A stretch of DNA of 64,000 nt from Desertimonas sp963733085 (GCA_963733085.1 CAVTBY010000010.1:744001-808000), one strand, 5' to 3'; counted from the first letter of the stretch, positions 20,504-28,993 are shown. Made by a program: numbers and translations. Notes: generated from the sequence alone by a model not told the origin.

Positions 20504-22036
20504 TTAGTGGCGGAAGTGCCGTTCGCCGGTGAAGACCATGGCGATGCCGTGTTCGTCGGCGGCGGCGATGACCTCGTCGTCGCGGACGCTGCCGCCCGGC
20601 TGGATCACCGCCGTCACGCGGGCGGCGACGACCGCGTCGAGGCCGTCGCGGAACGGGAAGAAGGCGTCGCTGGCACAGACGCCGCCGGCGACCCGGTCAC
20701 CGGCGCGCCCTGCGGCGATGCGCGCCGAGTCGAGCCGGTTCTGCTGGCCGGCGCCGATCCCGAAGGCTTGACGCTTGTGAGCCAGCACGATCGCATTCGA
20801 CGACACTGCGGCACACACCACCCAGGCGAACTCGAGATCCTCCCACTGATCCGGCGATGGCGCTGCCTTGGTCACGACCTGCCACGAGGTGCGATCGGTA
20901 CTCACCGGATCCGACTGCTGAACGAGCAAACCGGCGTCGACAGGGCGTACGTCGAATCGCCACGGTCCTGGCGCTGACCCACTGAGGACGCGCAGGTTCT
21001 TGCGCTCCCTCAACGTCGAGAACGCGTCCGGTTCGTAGTCCGGGGCGACGACGACCTCGGTGAACACCGGAGCGAGGGCCTCGGCCATCTCTGCCGTGAC
21101 CGGGCGGTTGACGGCGACGATTCCGCCGAACGCACTCACCGGATCACAGGCGTTGGCCCGGACGTAGGCATCCCGGATGTCCTCGGCGACGGCCACCCCG
21201 CACGGGTTGGCGTGCTTGACGATCACGCAGGCCGGCTCGCCGAAGCGGTGGACGAGCCGCCACGCCGCCTCCGTGTCGTAGAGGTTGAGGTAGCTGAGCT
21301 CCTTGCCACCGTGTTGCACAGCCTCGTCCCACCACCCGCTGGCACCATTGAAGCGATAGCGGGCCGCCGACTGGTGCGGGTTCTCCCCGTAGCGCAGCTC
21401 CTGCACCCGCTCGAGCCGCAGCTCGAGTACCTCCGGGAGAGTTTGGTGAGCTCTGGCAGCGGTTTTCTGCTGGCTGGGCTCACCAATATTGGAATCGAGC
21501 CACGCCGCGATGTCGGCGTCATAGGCGGACGTGGTGAGGAAGGCCTTGCGCGCCAACTCGACCCGCGTCTCGAATGAGACGCCACCTTCGGACTTGATCT
21601 CGTCGAGCACACGTGCGTAGTCCGCCGGGTCCACGACGACGGCGACGCGGTCGTGATTCTTGGCCGCCGCCCGAACCATCGCCGGGCCACCGATGTCGAT
21701 CAGCTCGACCCCTCGATCGATCGCGAAGGGGTAGAGGTTGACGACGACGAGGTCGATCGGCTCGATTCCGTACTCGGCGAGGTCGGCGCGATGTGACGGG
21801 TCCTCCGTGTCGGCGAGGATGCCGCCGTGGATGTTCGGGTGGAGGGTCACGACACGATGGCCGAGAATCGCCGGAACGCCCGTGAGCTCGGCAACGTCGG
21901 TGACCGGCACCCCGACGGCGGCGATCTCCGTGGCGGTGCCGCCGCTCGACAGCACCCGCCAGCCGGCGGCGTGCAAGCCCTCAGCGAGCGTGGCGATCCC
22001 TGACTTGTCGTAGACGGAGAGCAACGCAGTCGGCAC
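20504..22036 (-). CDS. purH: Bifunctional AICAR transformylase / IMP cyclohydrolase
   Basis: 510 residues from GTG 22036; the open frame extends upstream but only this start gives the usual ALLSVYDKSGI N-terminus. The cyclohydrolase domain has LSSGGTATEI, VTELTGxP-like DVAELTGVPAILGHRVVTLHPNIHGG, and VVNLYPF. The transformylase domain has LRYGENPHQ, VIVKHANPCGVA, SAFGGIVAVN, SNAIVLA and SDAFFPFRDGLD, and ends IQPGGSVRDDEVIAAADEHGIAMVFTGERHFRH. It performs the last two steps of IMP synthesis. A variable loop (NIGEPSQQKTAARAHQT) is encoded by an imperfect hairpin at 21443-21486. Confidence 0.95.
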   Translation of the reverse strand: MPTALLSVYDKSGIATLAEGLHAAGWRVLSSGGTATEIAAVGVPVTDVAELTGVPAILGHRVVTLHPNIHGGILADTEDPSHRADLAEYGIEPIDLVVVNLYPFAIDRGVELIDIGGPAMVRAAAKNHDRVAVVVDPADYARVLDEIKSEGGVSFETRVELARKAFLTTSAYDADIAAWLDSNIGEPSQQKTAARAHQTLPEVLELRLERVQELRYGENPHQSAARYRFNGASGWWDEAVQHGGKELSYLNLYDTEAAWRLVHRFGEPACVIVKHANPCGVAVAEDIRDAYVRANACDPVSAFGGIVAVNRPVTAEMAEALAPVFTEVVVAPDYEPDAFSTLRERKNLRVLSGSAPGPWRFDVRPVDAGLLVQQSDPVSTDRTSWQVVTKAAPSPDQWEDLEFAWVVCAAVSSNAIVLAHKRQAFGIGAGQQNRLDSARIAAGRAGDRVAGGVCASDAFFPFRDGLDAVVAARVTAVIQPGGSVRDDEVIAAADEHGIAMVFTGERHFRH

Positions 22037-22097
22037 GGCGGCACCGTAGCGGCACGGATGCTGGGCCGCCTCGGGCGGCGAGAGTACCGTTCGGCTC

Positions 22098-22625
22098 GTG
22101 AACAAGCTCAAAGCGCTGTCGGTGAGCGACTGGATAGTGGTCGCGGGGAGTGCCCTGGTTCTCATCTTCGGCTTGCTCCGGTGGTTCACCTGGGAGGCGT
22201 CCATCGACAATGTGGTCGTCATCCCGGAACAAACGAGCAACGCGTTTGACTATCTGCTTACCGGGGTCCTGCCGTGGCTGTTGCTGGTCGGCTCCGGCGT
22301 CGTGGTCATCCTGCTCGCCACCGGCGCGCTGCTGCCCGGAAAAGTGCCGTGGCCGATGGTTCTGGCCGGGGTGACTGGGCTGGCCTTCTTGCTGATCCTG
22401 ATCCGCCTCATCATCGGTCAGGACGTCGACGCCGAGGGTGACGTCGACGTCGACGTATCCCGCGGCATCGGCATCTGGATGAGCGCCCTCGGTGGACTCG
22501 TTGCTTTCGTTGGCGCCTTCATCGGGTTCCGCAACACGGGTCTCGACACCGAATACGCACCGGTCGCCGGGCAGCCGCAACCGGACCGGGAGATCCCACC
22601 GCCTGGCGACGTGGCGGCGCCCTGA
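22098..22625 (+). CDS. Small membrane protein, four predicted helices (paralogue A)
   Basis: 175 residues, GTG start. Hydrophobic segments: WIVVAGSALVLIFGLLRWF, LLTGVLPWLLLVGSGVVVILLATGALL, WPMVLAGVTGLAFLLILIRLII and GIWMSALGGLVAFVGAFIGF. An Asp/Val-rich stretch (DVDAEGDVDVDV) precedes the last helix and the tail is Pro-rich. The arrangement matches the next gene closely (NAFDY..TG..PWLLLV, PWPM, RLIIG), so the two arose by tandem duplication. Function unknown; it is divergent from purH. Confidence 0.75.
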   Translation: MNKLKALSVSDWIVVAGSALVLIFGLLRWFTWEASIDNVVVIPEQTSNAFDYLLTGVLPWLLLVGSGVVVILLATGALLPGKVPWPMVLAGVTGLAFLLILIRLIIGQDVDAEGDVDVDVSRGIGIWMSALGGLVAFVGAFIGFRNTGLDTEYAPVAGQPQPDREIPPPGDVAAP

Positions 22626-22629
22626 CGCC

Positions 22630-23124
22630 ATGGACACCCGGGCGATGGACTTCAGCACGTTCAAGACCGCCGACTGGCTGGTCATCGTCGGCGGGGTGAT
22701 GATGCTCATCGCCGGGTTTCTGGAATGGTTCGACGCCGGTCCGGTGAGCCCGAACGCGTTCGACTTCACGGTCACCGGGCTGATCCCCTGGCTGCTCCTG
22801 GTTGCCGCTGCCGTGCTGGCGTTCCTGCTTGCCGCCCAGGTCATCAAGGCCGGCGCCACACCGTGGCCGATGATCCTGCTCGCCCTCACCGCGCTCGGTG
22901 CGGTTCTCGTCGTCGTCCGCCTGGTCATCGGCGCCGACCTGAGTGACGTCGTCGACCTCGGCGGCCAGCCGGATCAGGCCCTCAGCCGGTCCGGCGGCTT
23001 GTGGGTGGCGGCGATCGGCGGTGGCGTTGCCGCGGCCGGCGGCCTGATGATGTCCAAAGCGGCCGCGGGACGCCCCAGCGACCTCCCCGACCTACAGAAG
23101 ATCCGCGACGCCTTCAAGTCCTGA
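22630..23124 (+). CDS. Small membrane protein, four predicted helices (paralogue B)
   Basis: 164 residues, ATG 22630, 5 bp after the stop of paralogue A. Helices are around WLVIVGGVMMLIAGFLEWF, GLIPWLLLVAAAVLAFLLAAQVI, PWPMILLALTALGAVLVVVRLVIG and GGLWVAAIGGGVAAAGGLMM. The shared core NAFDFTVTGLIPWLLLV and GATPWPM shows duplication with its neighbour. The tail KIRDAFKS is cytoplasmic-looking. Function unknown; a two-gene operon is likely. It is convergent with sucD. Confidence 0.75.
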   Translation: MDTRAMDFSTFKTADWLVIVGGVMMLIAGFLEWFDAGPVSPNAFDFTVTGLIPWLLLVAAAVLAFLLAAQVIKAGATPWPMILLALTALGAVLVVVRLVIGADLSDVVDLGGQPDQALSRSGGLWVAAIGGGVAAAGGLMMSKAAAGRPSDLPDLQKIRDAFKS

Positions 23125-23125
23125 G

Positions 23126-24022
23126 CTAGAGCTGCTTGACGATGTCGGCCATCAACTCGCCGGCTTCCGTCGGGTTGAGCCCGATGCGGACCCCGGCGGC
23201 TTCGAGCGCCTCCATCTTCCCCTTCGCCGTGCCCTTGCCGCCGGACACGATCGCCCCGGCGTGGCCCATCTTGCGACCGGGCGGAGCGGTGACCCCCGCG
23301 ATGTAGGCGCTCATCGGCTTTGACACGCCAGCGCGGATGAAGTCGGCGGCCTCCTCCTCGGCCGACCCGCCGATCTCGCCGAACAGGATGATGGCGTGCG
23401 TCTCGGGATCCTTCTCGAACTCGGCGAGGCAGTCCACGAAGCTCGTCCCGGGAACCGGGTCGCCGCCGATCCCCACGCACGACGACACCCCGATGCCGTT
23501 CAGCTTGAGTTCGTACAGGGCCTGGTAGGTGAGCGTGCCGGAGCGACTGACGATCCCCACGTTCGGTCCGTCGGGGCTCGGTGGTTGGGCGATGTCGGTG
23601 GGGGTGATGCCGATGTTCGACTTGCCGGGGCTGATCACTCCCGGACAGTTCGGGCCGAGCAACCGCGTGCCCGGGTGGTCGCGCACGAGCAGGTTGTAGG
23701 TCCGCGCCTCGTCCTGGGCGGGGATGCCCTCAGTGATGCAGACGACGAACGCGATGCCAGCGGCGGCGGCCTCGACGATCGCCGCCGGCGCGGCCTTCGG
23801 GGGGACGGCGACGAACGAAGCGGTCGCCCCGGTCGCCGCAATGGCCTCGGCAACGGAGTCGAACACGGGGATCCCGTCGACGTCCTGGCCCCCCTTGCCG
23901 GGCGTGACGCCGGCGACGACTTGCGTTCCGTAGTCACGGTTACGCAGACCGTGGAAGCGTCCCTGCCCGCCGGTCAAGCCTTGAACGAGCACCTTCGTGT
24001 CAGCATCGACGAAAATGGCCAT
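23126..24022 (-). CDS. sucD: Succinyl-CoA ligase (ADP-forming) alpha subunit
   Basis: 298 residues. It begins MAIFVDADTKVLVQGLTGGQGRFHGLRNRDYGTQVVAGVTPGKGG, the CoA-binding Rossmann domain with the usual GxTGxxG region. GPNCPGVISPGKSNIGI and GIVSRSGTLTYQALYEL follow. The active-site His of the ligase domain is in GRKMGHAGAIVSGGKGTAKGKMEAL. Together with SucC it makes succinyl-CoA into succinate with substrate-level phosphorylation. Four bases separate it from the sucC stop, so sucCD form one operon. Confidence 0.95.
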   Translation of the reverse strand: MAIFVDADTKVLVQGLTGGQGRFHGLRNRDYGTQVVAGVTPGKGGQDVDGIPVFDSVAEAIAATGATASFVAVPPKAAPAAIVEAAAAGIAFVVCITEGIPAQDEARTYNLLVRDHPGTRLLGPNCPGVISPGKSNIGITPTDIAQPPSPDGPNVGIVSRSGTLTYQALYELKLNGIGVSSCVGIGGDPVPGTSFVDCLAEFEKDPETHAIILFGEIGGSAEEEAADFIRAGVSKPMSAYIAGVTAPPGRKMGHAGAIVSGGKGTAKGKMEALEAAGVRIGLNPTEAGELMADIVKQL

Positions 24023-24026
24023 CGGA

Positions 24027-25190
24027 CTAGGCCCCTCCCTCTGAGCCGTTGGCGATTCGTACTGCCTCGCGGGCAGCGTCGAGCATCGTCGGTTTGCTGA
24101 TCAGCTTCGACGGCGGGATCCCGGCGTCGAGGATGATCTGGCGGCCCTGTTCTGCGTTCGTGCCGTCGAGGCGGATGACGATCGGCGCCCGCAACTCGAC
24201 GCGGCGCAGGCCTTCGACGATGCCGTTGGCCACTTCTTCACCCCGTGTGATTCCGCCGAAGATGTTGATCAGGATCGAGCGGACGTTCTCGTCGTGGTTG
24301 ATCACGTCTAGCGCCGCGGCCATCACATCCGCGCTCGCCCCACCGCCGATGTCGAGGAAGTTGGCGGCCTGGCCACCCACCTGGTTGACGACGTCGAGCG
24401 TGCTCATCGCCAGACCGGCGCCGTTGGCGATGATTCCGACTGTTCCGTCGAGGCCGATGTACTGGAGATCCTTCTCCTTGGCCAGCCGCTCGCGGTCGTC
24501 GAGGACCTCGGTCGCCTCCCATTCCTCCCACTCGGGATGACGGAAAGCCGCGTTGCCGTCGAGACTGACCTTGGCGTCGAGGGCATGGACCTCCCCGTCG
24601 GGCCGGAGGATCAACGGGTTGATCTCGGCGAGGTCGCAGTCGCCTTCGGTGAAACAGCGGTACAGCTTGACGAGCATCGCCGCGACTCCGTCGACCGCAC
24701 GTTCGGGGATCGCCGCGTCGACCGCCGCCTGCCGAGCTGTCTCTTCGCTGATCCCGTTGACGGGGTTGACGTGGAGCTTGACGATCGCCTCTGGGTCGGT
24801 GGCGGCGACCTCCTCGATGTCGACTCCTCCCCGGGCAGACAGCATCAAGAGGTGCTGTTTGGCGGCCCGATCGAGCGTGAAACTGGCGTAGTACTCCTCG
24901 GCGATATCGGAGGCGTGCTCGATCCACAGCCGCTCGACGATGTGACCCTTGATGTCCATCCCGAGGATGTTCCCGGCGTGGAGGCGCACCTCGTCGGCGT
25001 TCTCGGCGAGCTTGATGCCGCCCGCCTTGCCGCGGCCACCGACTTGGACCTGGGCCTTGACGACGACCGGGTAGCCGGCCGCCTCGGCGGCAGCGACGGC
25101 GTCTTCGACGGTGAGGGCGACACCACCGGGGCTCACCGGGATGCCGAAACGGGCGAAGTACTGCTTGCCCTGGTATTCGAACAGATCCAC
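24027..25190 (-). CDS. sucC: Succinyl-CoA ligase (ADP-forming) beta subunit
   Basis: 387 residues from GTG 25190, which gives the conserved start VDLFEYQGKQYFARFGIPVSPGG. The ATP-grasp domain includes PVVVKAQVQVGGRGKAGGIKLA; the Mg site is in CDLAEINPLIL and ALDAKVSLDGNAAFRH; the C-terminal domain has GTVGIIANGAGLAMSTLDVVNQVGGQAANFLDIGGGASADV and INIFGGITRGEEVANGI. It pairs with SucD. The divergent gene on the plus strand starts only 19 bp away, so promoters must overlap coding sequence or transcripts must be leaderless. Confidence 0.95.
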   Translation of the reverse strand: MDLFEYQGKQYFARFGIPVSPGGVALTVEDAVAAAEAAGYPVVVKAQVQVGGRGKAGGIKLAENADEVRLHAGNILGMDIKGHIVERLWIEHASDIAEEYYASFTLDRAAKQHLLMLSARGGVDIEEVAATDPEAIVKLHVNPVNGISEETARQAAVDAAIPERAVDGVAAMLVKLYRCFTEGDCDLAEINPLILRPDGEVHALDAKVSLDGNAAFRHPEWEEWEATEVLDDRERLAKEKDLQYIGLDGTVGIIANGAGLAMSTLDVVNQVGGQAANFLDIGGGASADVMAAALDVINHDENVRSILINIFGGITRGEEVANGIVEGLRRVELRAPIVIRLDGTNAEQGRQIILDAGIPPSKLISKPTMLDAAREAVRIANGSEGGA

Positions 25191-25209
25191 GCGGCGGCAC
25201 ACTAGCCAA

Positions 25210-25707
25210 GTGCCTCTCCCCCGGCCCTCTTCGGTGCTTGGCCGCGCGGTGCTGCCGGTTGTCGGCGGCGCGGCCATGCTCGCGGCGATCTTCGCGGCGA
25301 CGCTGGGTATCGCCGCGTGGAACAGTCGCGGCGGCGGCGAGCCAACCACACGGTTGGCGCCGCGGGAGCTACCCGTCGGCAATGTCGACTCGGTTGCCGA
25401 GACGATCGCCGACACGGGGCCGATCCTGTTCCCCGGCCTCAACACCACAACCGGCCGCCGAACGATGGTTCTCGATCACGAGGGCGACGACCCGACGAGT
25501 GGCTGGCGGGTGTATCTCGCCTACCCCGCCGACGCCGATGCGTCCTGTGCGGTCACGCAGATCCGCGGCACGGATCGCTTCACCGATTGCCACGGCGACG
25601 AGCTCGCCGTCGGCGACCTCGCCAGACCCACCGACGCCTGCCCGATCGTCGAGCAGCGCCAACGAATCTCCATCGGTCTCGTCGCCGATGTATGTCGCGG
25701 CGATTAG
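25210..25707 (+). CDS. Hypothetical membrane-anchored protein
   Basis: 165 residues from GTG 25210. One N-terminal hydrophobic helix, RAVLPVVGGAAMLAAIFAATLGIAAW, anchors a soluble domain of about 130 residues. That domain contains Cys in ASCAVTQIRGTDRFTDCHGDELAVGDLARPTDAC and ends DVCRGD. The CHGDEL phrase recalls the second cluster loop of Rieske proteins, but the partner Cys-x-His loop is not clear, so no Fe-S claim is made. Four Cys could form disulfides outside the membrane. The start is 19 bp from that of sucC on the other strand. Confidence 0.55.
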   Translation: MPLPRPSSVLGRAVLPVVGGAAMLAAIFAATLGIAAWNSRGGGEPTTRLAPRELPVGNVDSVAETIADTGPILFPGLNTTTGRRTMVLDHEGDDPTSGWRVYLAYPADADASCAVTQIRGTDRFTDCHGDELAVGDLARPTDACPIVEQRQRISIGLVADVCRGD

Positions 25708-25717
25708 CTACGGCGAC

Positions 25718-26155
25718 CTAGCTCGGTGCAACTGCGTCAACAAGGCGCGAGCAGAACTCCTCGCTGTGTGCCTCGAGCTTGCTGCGGTGCAGGGCCAGCC
25801 CACCGACGACTTCTGCGCCGGTGGCCTGCACGGCACCGGTGAGTCGGTCGAGGCTCTTGCCCGGATTGAGTGCGAACGTACAGAACACGGCGGCTCGCTT
25901 GCCGCGCATAGCCGGCAGGTTGGAGATCTTCGCCGCCGCCCATGGTGTCTGACCGACGACGAAGAGCCCGTGCACCCACGTGCCGACGAGCACGATGTCG
26001 GCGTCCTGGATCGCCGCGTGGTCGGGCTGGCCGACCGGGGCCAGCGACGTGACCGACCACCCCACTTCATCGAGCCCGCTGGCGATCAGCTCGGCGGCCT
26101 TCCACGTGTTCCCGGTGAGGCTCTCGACGAGCATGGCGGCCCGCATCGCCCCCAC
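25718..26155 (-). CDS. Flavodoxin-like protein
   Basis: 145 residues; ATG 26146 is a possible shorter start. The phosphate loop is AMLVESLTGNTWKAAELIASGL (Ser/Thr-x-Thr-Gly-Asn-Thr type), and the aromatic FMN-contact loop is VGTWVHGLFVVGQTPWAA. CTFALNPGKSLDRLTGAVQATGAEVVGGLAL completes the alternating alpha/beta fold. It probably binds FMN and carries electrons or belongs to the flavodoxin-family reductases. Partner unknown. It lies between the hypothetical membrane gene and the helicase on the opposite and same strand, respectively. Confidence 0.75.
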   Translation of the reverse strand: MGAMRAAMLVESLTGNTWKAAELIASGLDEVGWSVTSLAPVGQPDHAAIQDADIVLVGTWVHGLFVVGQTPWAAAKISNLPAMRGKRAAVFCTFALNPGKSLDRLTGAVQATGAEVVGGLALHRSKLEAHSEEFCSRLVDAVAPS

Positions 26156-26173
26156 AGTAGGGGAATCCCTCCG

Positions 26174-28993
26174 TCAGCTCTTGCGCTTCAGCGGCGCCCA
26201 GGCCAAGTCGAGATGCTTGACGCCGACCCCGGGAAAGTTGATCGCCGCTTCGGCGTTGCCGCCACGCTGAGTGACGTCGATCACGACGCCCTCCCCCCAT
26301 GCCGGGTGCTCGACGTCGTCGCCGATGCGCAGGCCGAGGCCGGCGGCATCACTCGGCTCGGGCGGACGGCGACCGGCTGCGATCGCTGCCTCGACGACAC
26401 GATCGCGGTGAGCGTCGCTGCGATCGCCGCCGGGGTCATCGTCCCGGCCAGCGCGGCGCCGGTACGGCGGTGGGTTGCGGAGGTCGCGGGCGAGATGGCG
26501 GCCGCGAACGCTCTGACGACCGTACGACGTGCGGCCGGACACGTTGCCCTGTGAGTCGACGAGATCGTCGGGGATCTCCTCGAGGAACCGCGACGGTGGG
26601 TTGTAGGCGGTCGTGCCGTACAGGCTGCGACTCCACGCGTGGCAGATGAATAGTCGTCGCCGAGCCCGAGTGATGCCGACATAGGCGAGGCGGCGTTCCT
26701 CCTCCATGTCGTCGGGTTCGGTCAGCGCCCTTCCGCTCGGGAACACGCCCTCCTCGGCGCCGACGAGGAACACGACCGGGAACTCCAGACCCTTGGCTGA
26801 GTGCAGCGTGAGCAGGACGATCTGGTCCTCGACTTGCCCGTCCGGCAGTTCGTCCGTGTCGGCGACGAGTGACACCTGCTCGAGGAACTCGTCGACACGG
26901 GTGAACTCGTGAGCTGATCCGATCAGCTCATCGAGGTTCTCCAGGCGCCCGTGAGCCTCGACCGTGTCCTCGGCTTCCAACTCGCCGCGGTAGCCGGAGC
27001 CTTCGAGCGCCGCCTGGAGGAGCTCGGCGGGACCAACCTCGCCGGCGAGGCGATCGGCGAGGGAGTCGAGCAGCGTGACGAACGATGCGATGCCACGCTG
27101 CGCCGGTCCAGTGACGCCGGCGTCGTCGGCGTGACGCAGGGCATCGAGGAACCCGCGGCCCGACGTCGCGGCGTAACGGTCGAGCTTGTCGACGCTGGTG
27201 TCGCCGATGCCCCGCTTGGGGACGTTGAGGATGCGCTTGACACTCACCTCGTCGGCCGGGTTGACGGCGGCGCGCAGGTAGGCCATCGCGTCGCGGATCT
27301 CCCGACGGTCGTAGTAGCGGGTGCCACCGACCACCTTGTAGGGGACGCCGCTGCGCATCAGCGCTTCCTCGATGATCCTGCTCTGCGCGTTGGTGCGGTA
27401 CAACACGGCGATCTCGCGCCAGTTGAACGCGTCCGCGTTGCGCAGATCGTGGGCCGTTCCGGCGACGAAGCGGGCTTCGTCGTGCTCGTCTTCGGCCCAG
27501 AAGCGGACGATCCGATCGCCGCGACCGACGTCGGTCCACAGGTGCTTCGGCTTGCGGTCGATGTTGTTGGCGATCACGGCGTTGGCGGCGTCGAGGATCG
27601 TCTGCGTGCTGCGGTAGTTCTGGTCGAGGACGATCGTCGTGACGCCGTCCGGGAAGGCGTCCTCGAACTGCACGATGTTCCGCAGGTCGGCACCCCGGAA
27701 GCGGTAGATCGAGTTGTGAACGAGAACGCCGTCGGCCACGTACGAGTGCGTCGGCTCGACTTCGAGGTCATACACCGGACCGGAGTAGTCGACCGTATCG
27801 ACCGCCGTGACGATGGCCGGCAGCAGTTCTCCACCGACCTCGACGGTCACCTCCATGTCAGGGCGCACGGCCGAAATGGGCATGACTTCGAGCTCGCGCC
27901 CGCCCACGTCCCACTGTGTCTCTGTGTCACGACAAACGACGTCCTGTCGGCGTATGTCGTGACACAGAACGGGAGATCGGACGGGCAGCCGATGCTCGGT
28001 CGTCGCCCGCAGTTCGAAGTTCCGTCCATCGGCACAGGCCAACAGGCGAAGGACTGGGCCCGAGGAGTTCGCCAGGTGGACATGCGTGACAGTTCCTCCT
28101 GCCACGTGCGAGCCACCAATGCAGCCGAACACGACATCACCGACCCGGATGTCTTCGATCGGTACGTCACCAGTCGGCGTGCGGATCAGCGTCCCGGGCG
28201 GAAGGCATTGGTCGCCGTCTCCAACCACCGTCACGTTGCCGTGACCACCGCTGAGCTGGAGGACGAGCTCGTTCTGAGCGACGTTGGTGTCCTGGTACTC
28301 GTCGACGAGGACGTGCTGGAAGCGCTCGCGGTAGGCCTCGAGCACGTGCGGATGCTCGCGGAAGAGGACCACGGTGTTGACGAGTAGGTCGTCGAAGTCC
28401 ATCGCCCCGGCGGCGTGCAGTCGGCGCTGGTACTCGGCGTACACCTCGGCGTGCTTGCGGTCGAAGATGTGCTGGGCGCGGGCCGCTGCGGCGGGCGGGT
28501 CGATCAGCTCGTTCTTCCAGAGGCTGATCGTGCCCTGGACACCCCGCGGTGTGAACCGCTTGCTGTCGAGGCCGAGGTCGCGGATCACGTACCCGGTCAG
28601 GCGGGTCGCGTCGGCTTGGTCGTAGATCGAGAACTGCCGGGGATAGCCGAGCAGGTCGGCATGGGCGCGCAGGATGCGCACGCATGCCGAGTGGAACGTG
28701 GAGACCCACATCGCCTTGGTGATCGGCCCGACGAGCTCGGCGACGCGCCGGCGCATCTCGTCGGCCGCCTTGTTGGTGAACGTGATGGCGAGGATCGCCG
28801 TGGGCGGGACCCCCTCGTCGATGAGGTGGGCGATGCGATGTGTGAGCACCCGCGTCTTGCCCGAGCCGGCGCCGGCGACGACGAGCAGCGGCCCGCCGCG
28901 GTGGACGACCGCATCGAGCTGGTCGGGGTTGAGCCCGGCGAACGCGTCGCGCTCAGGTTCTGCGTCGGCGCTGGGTTCGAGCTGATCGGTCAC
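26174..28993 (-). CDS. UvrD/PcrA-type ATP-dependent DNA helicase with an intein
   Basis: 939 residues as translated, about 774 after splicing. Superfamily 1A motifs: Walker A VVAGAGSGKTRVL (39-50), motif Ia ITFTNKAADEMRRR, motif II LVDEYQDTN (229-236), motif III GDGDQ...SIYRFRGAD split by the intein, motif IV LDQNYRS, motif V LLTLHSAKGLEFPVVFLVGAEEG and motif VI AYVGITRARRRLF. The C-terminal region (GDDVEHPAWGEGVVIDVTQRGGNAEAAINFPGVGVKHLDLAWAPL) is the PcrA/UvrD Tudor-like RNA-polymerase-binding domain. It unwinds DNA 3' to 5' in excision repair and at stalled polymerases. Splicing is essential for activity because motif III is interrupted. Confidence 0.93.
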   Translation of the reverse strand: MTDQLEPSADAEPERDAFAGLNPDQLDAVVHRGGPLLVVAGAGSGKTRVLTHRIAHLIDEGVPPTAILAITFTNKAADEMRRRVAELVGPITKAMWVSTFHSACVRILRAHADLLGYPRQFSIYDQADATRLTGYVIRDLGLDSKRFTPRGVQGTISLWKNELIDPPAAAARAQHIFDRKHAEVYAEYQRRLHAAGAMDFDDLLVNTVVLFREHPHVLEAYRERFQHVLVDEYQDTNVAQNELVLQLSGGHGNVTVVGDGDQCLPPGTLIRTPTGDVPIEDIRVGDVVFGCIGGSHVAGGTVTHVHLANSSGPVLRLLACADGRNFELRATTEHRLPVRSPVLCHDIRRQDVVCRDTETQWDVGGRELEVMPISAVRPDMEVTVEVGGELLPAIVTAVDTVDYSGPVYDLEVEPTHSYVADGVLVHNSIYRFRGADLRNIVQFEDAFPDGVTTIVLDQNYRSTQTILDAANAVIANNIDRKPKHLWTDVGRGDRIVRFWAEDEHDEARFVAGTAHDLRNADAFNWREIAVLYRTNAQSRIIEEALMRSGVPYKVVGGTRYYDRREIRDAMAYLRAAVNPADEVSVKRILNVPKRGIGDTSVDKLDRYAATSGRGFLDALRHADDAGVTGPAQRGIASFVTLLDSLADRLAGEVGPAELLQAALEGSGYRGELEAEDTVEAHGRLENLDELIGSAHEFTRVDEFLEQVSLVADTDELPDGQVEDQIVLLTLHSAKGLEFPVVFLVGAEEGVFPSGRALTEPDDMEEERRLAYVGITRARRRLFICHAWSRSLYGTTAYNPPSRFLEEIPDDLVDSQGNVSGRTSYGRQSVRGRHLARDLRNPPPYRRRAGRDDDPGGDRSDAHRDRVVEAAIAAGRRPPEPSDAAGLGLRIGDDVEHPAWGEGVVIDVTQRGGNAEAAINFPGVGVKHLDLAWAPLKRKS
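27713..28207 (-). other. Mini-intein (Hint domain) inside the helicase
   Basis: Residues 263-427 (165 aa) of the helicase. It starts with Cys263 (CLPPGTLIRTPTGDVPIEDIRVGDVV, block A), has block B at FELRATTEHRLPV (Thr-x-x-His), block F at GPVYDLEVEPTHSYVADG and block G VLVHN with the penultimate His and terminal Asn427. The next extein residue is Ser428, as needed for splicing. The insertion divides GDGDQ from SIYRFRGA, the nucleotide-contacting motif III, a known type of intein site in helicases. No LAGLIDADG or other homing-endonuclease motif is present, so it is a splicing-only remnant. A 14-bp palindrome lies in frame between blocks B and F. Confidence 0.93.
27921..27968. repeat. Perfect 14-bp inverted repeat inside the intein coding sequence
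   Basis: TCTGTGTCACGACA (27921-27934) and its exact complement (27955-27968) flank a 20-nt spacer. They encode about residues 342-358 of the helicase precursor (LCHDIRRQDVVCRDTE), between intein blocks B and F where endonuclease domains usually sit. The arms share TGTGTCA with the inner hairpin at 38506-38552. Reading frame is kept. Confidence 0.75.

Noticed and set aside
25210..25707. Rieske [2Fe-2S] protein from the CHGDEL phrase.
   Set aside because: Only one of the two cluster loops is present, so cluster binding is not supported.
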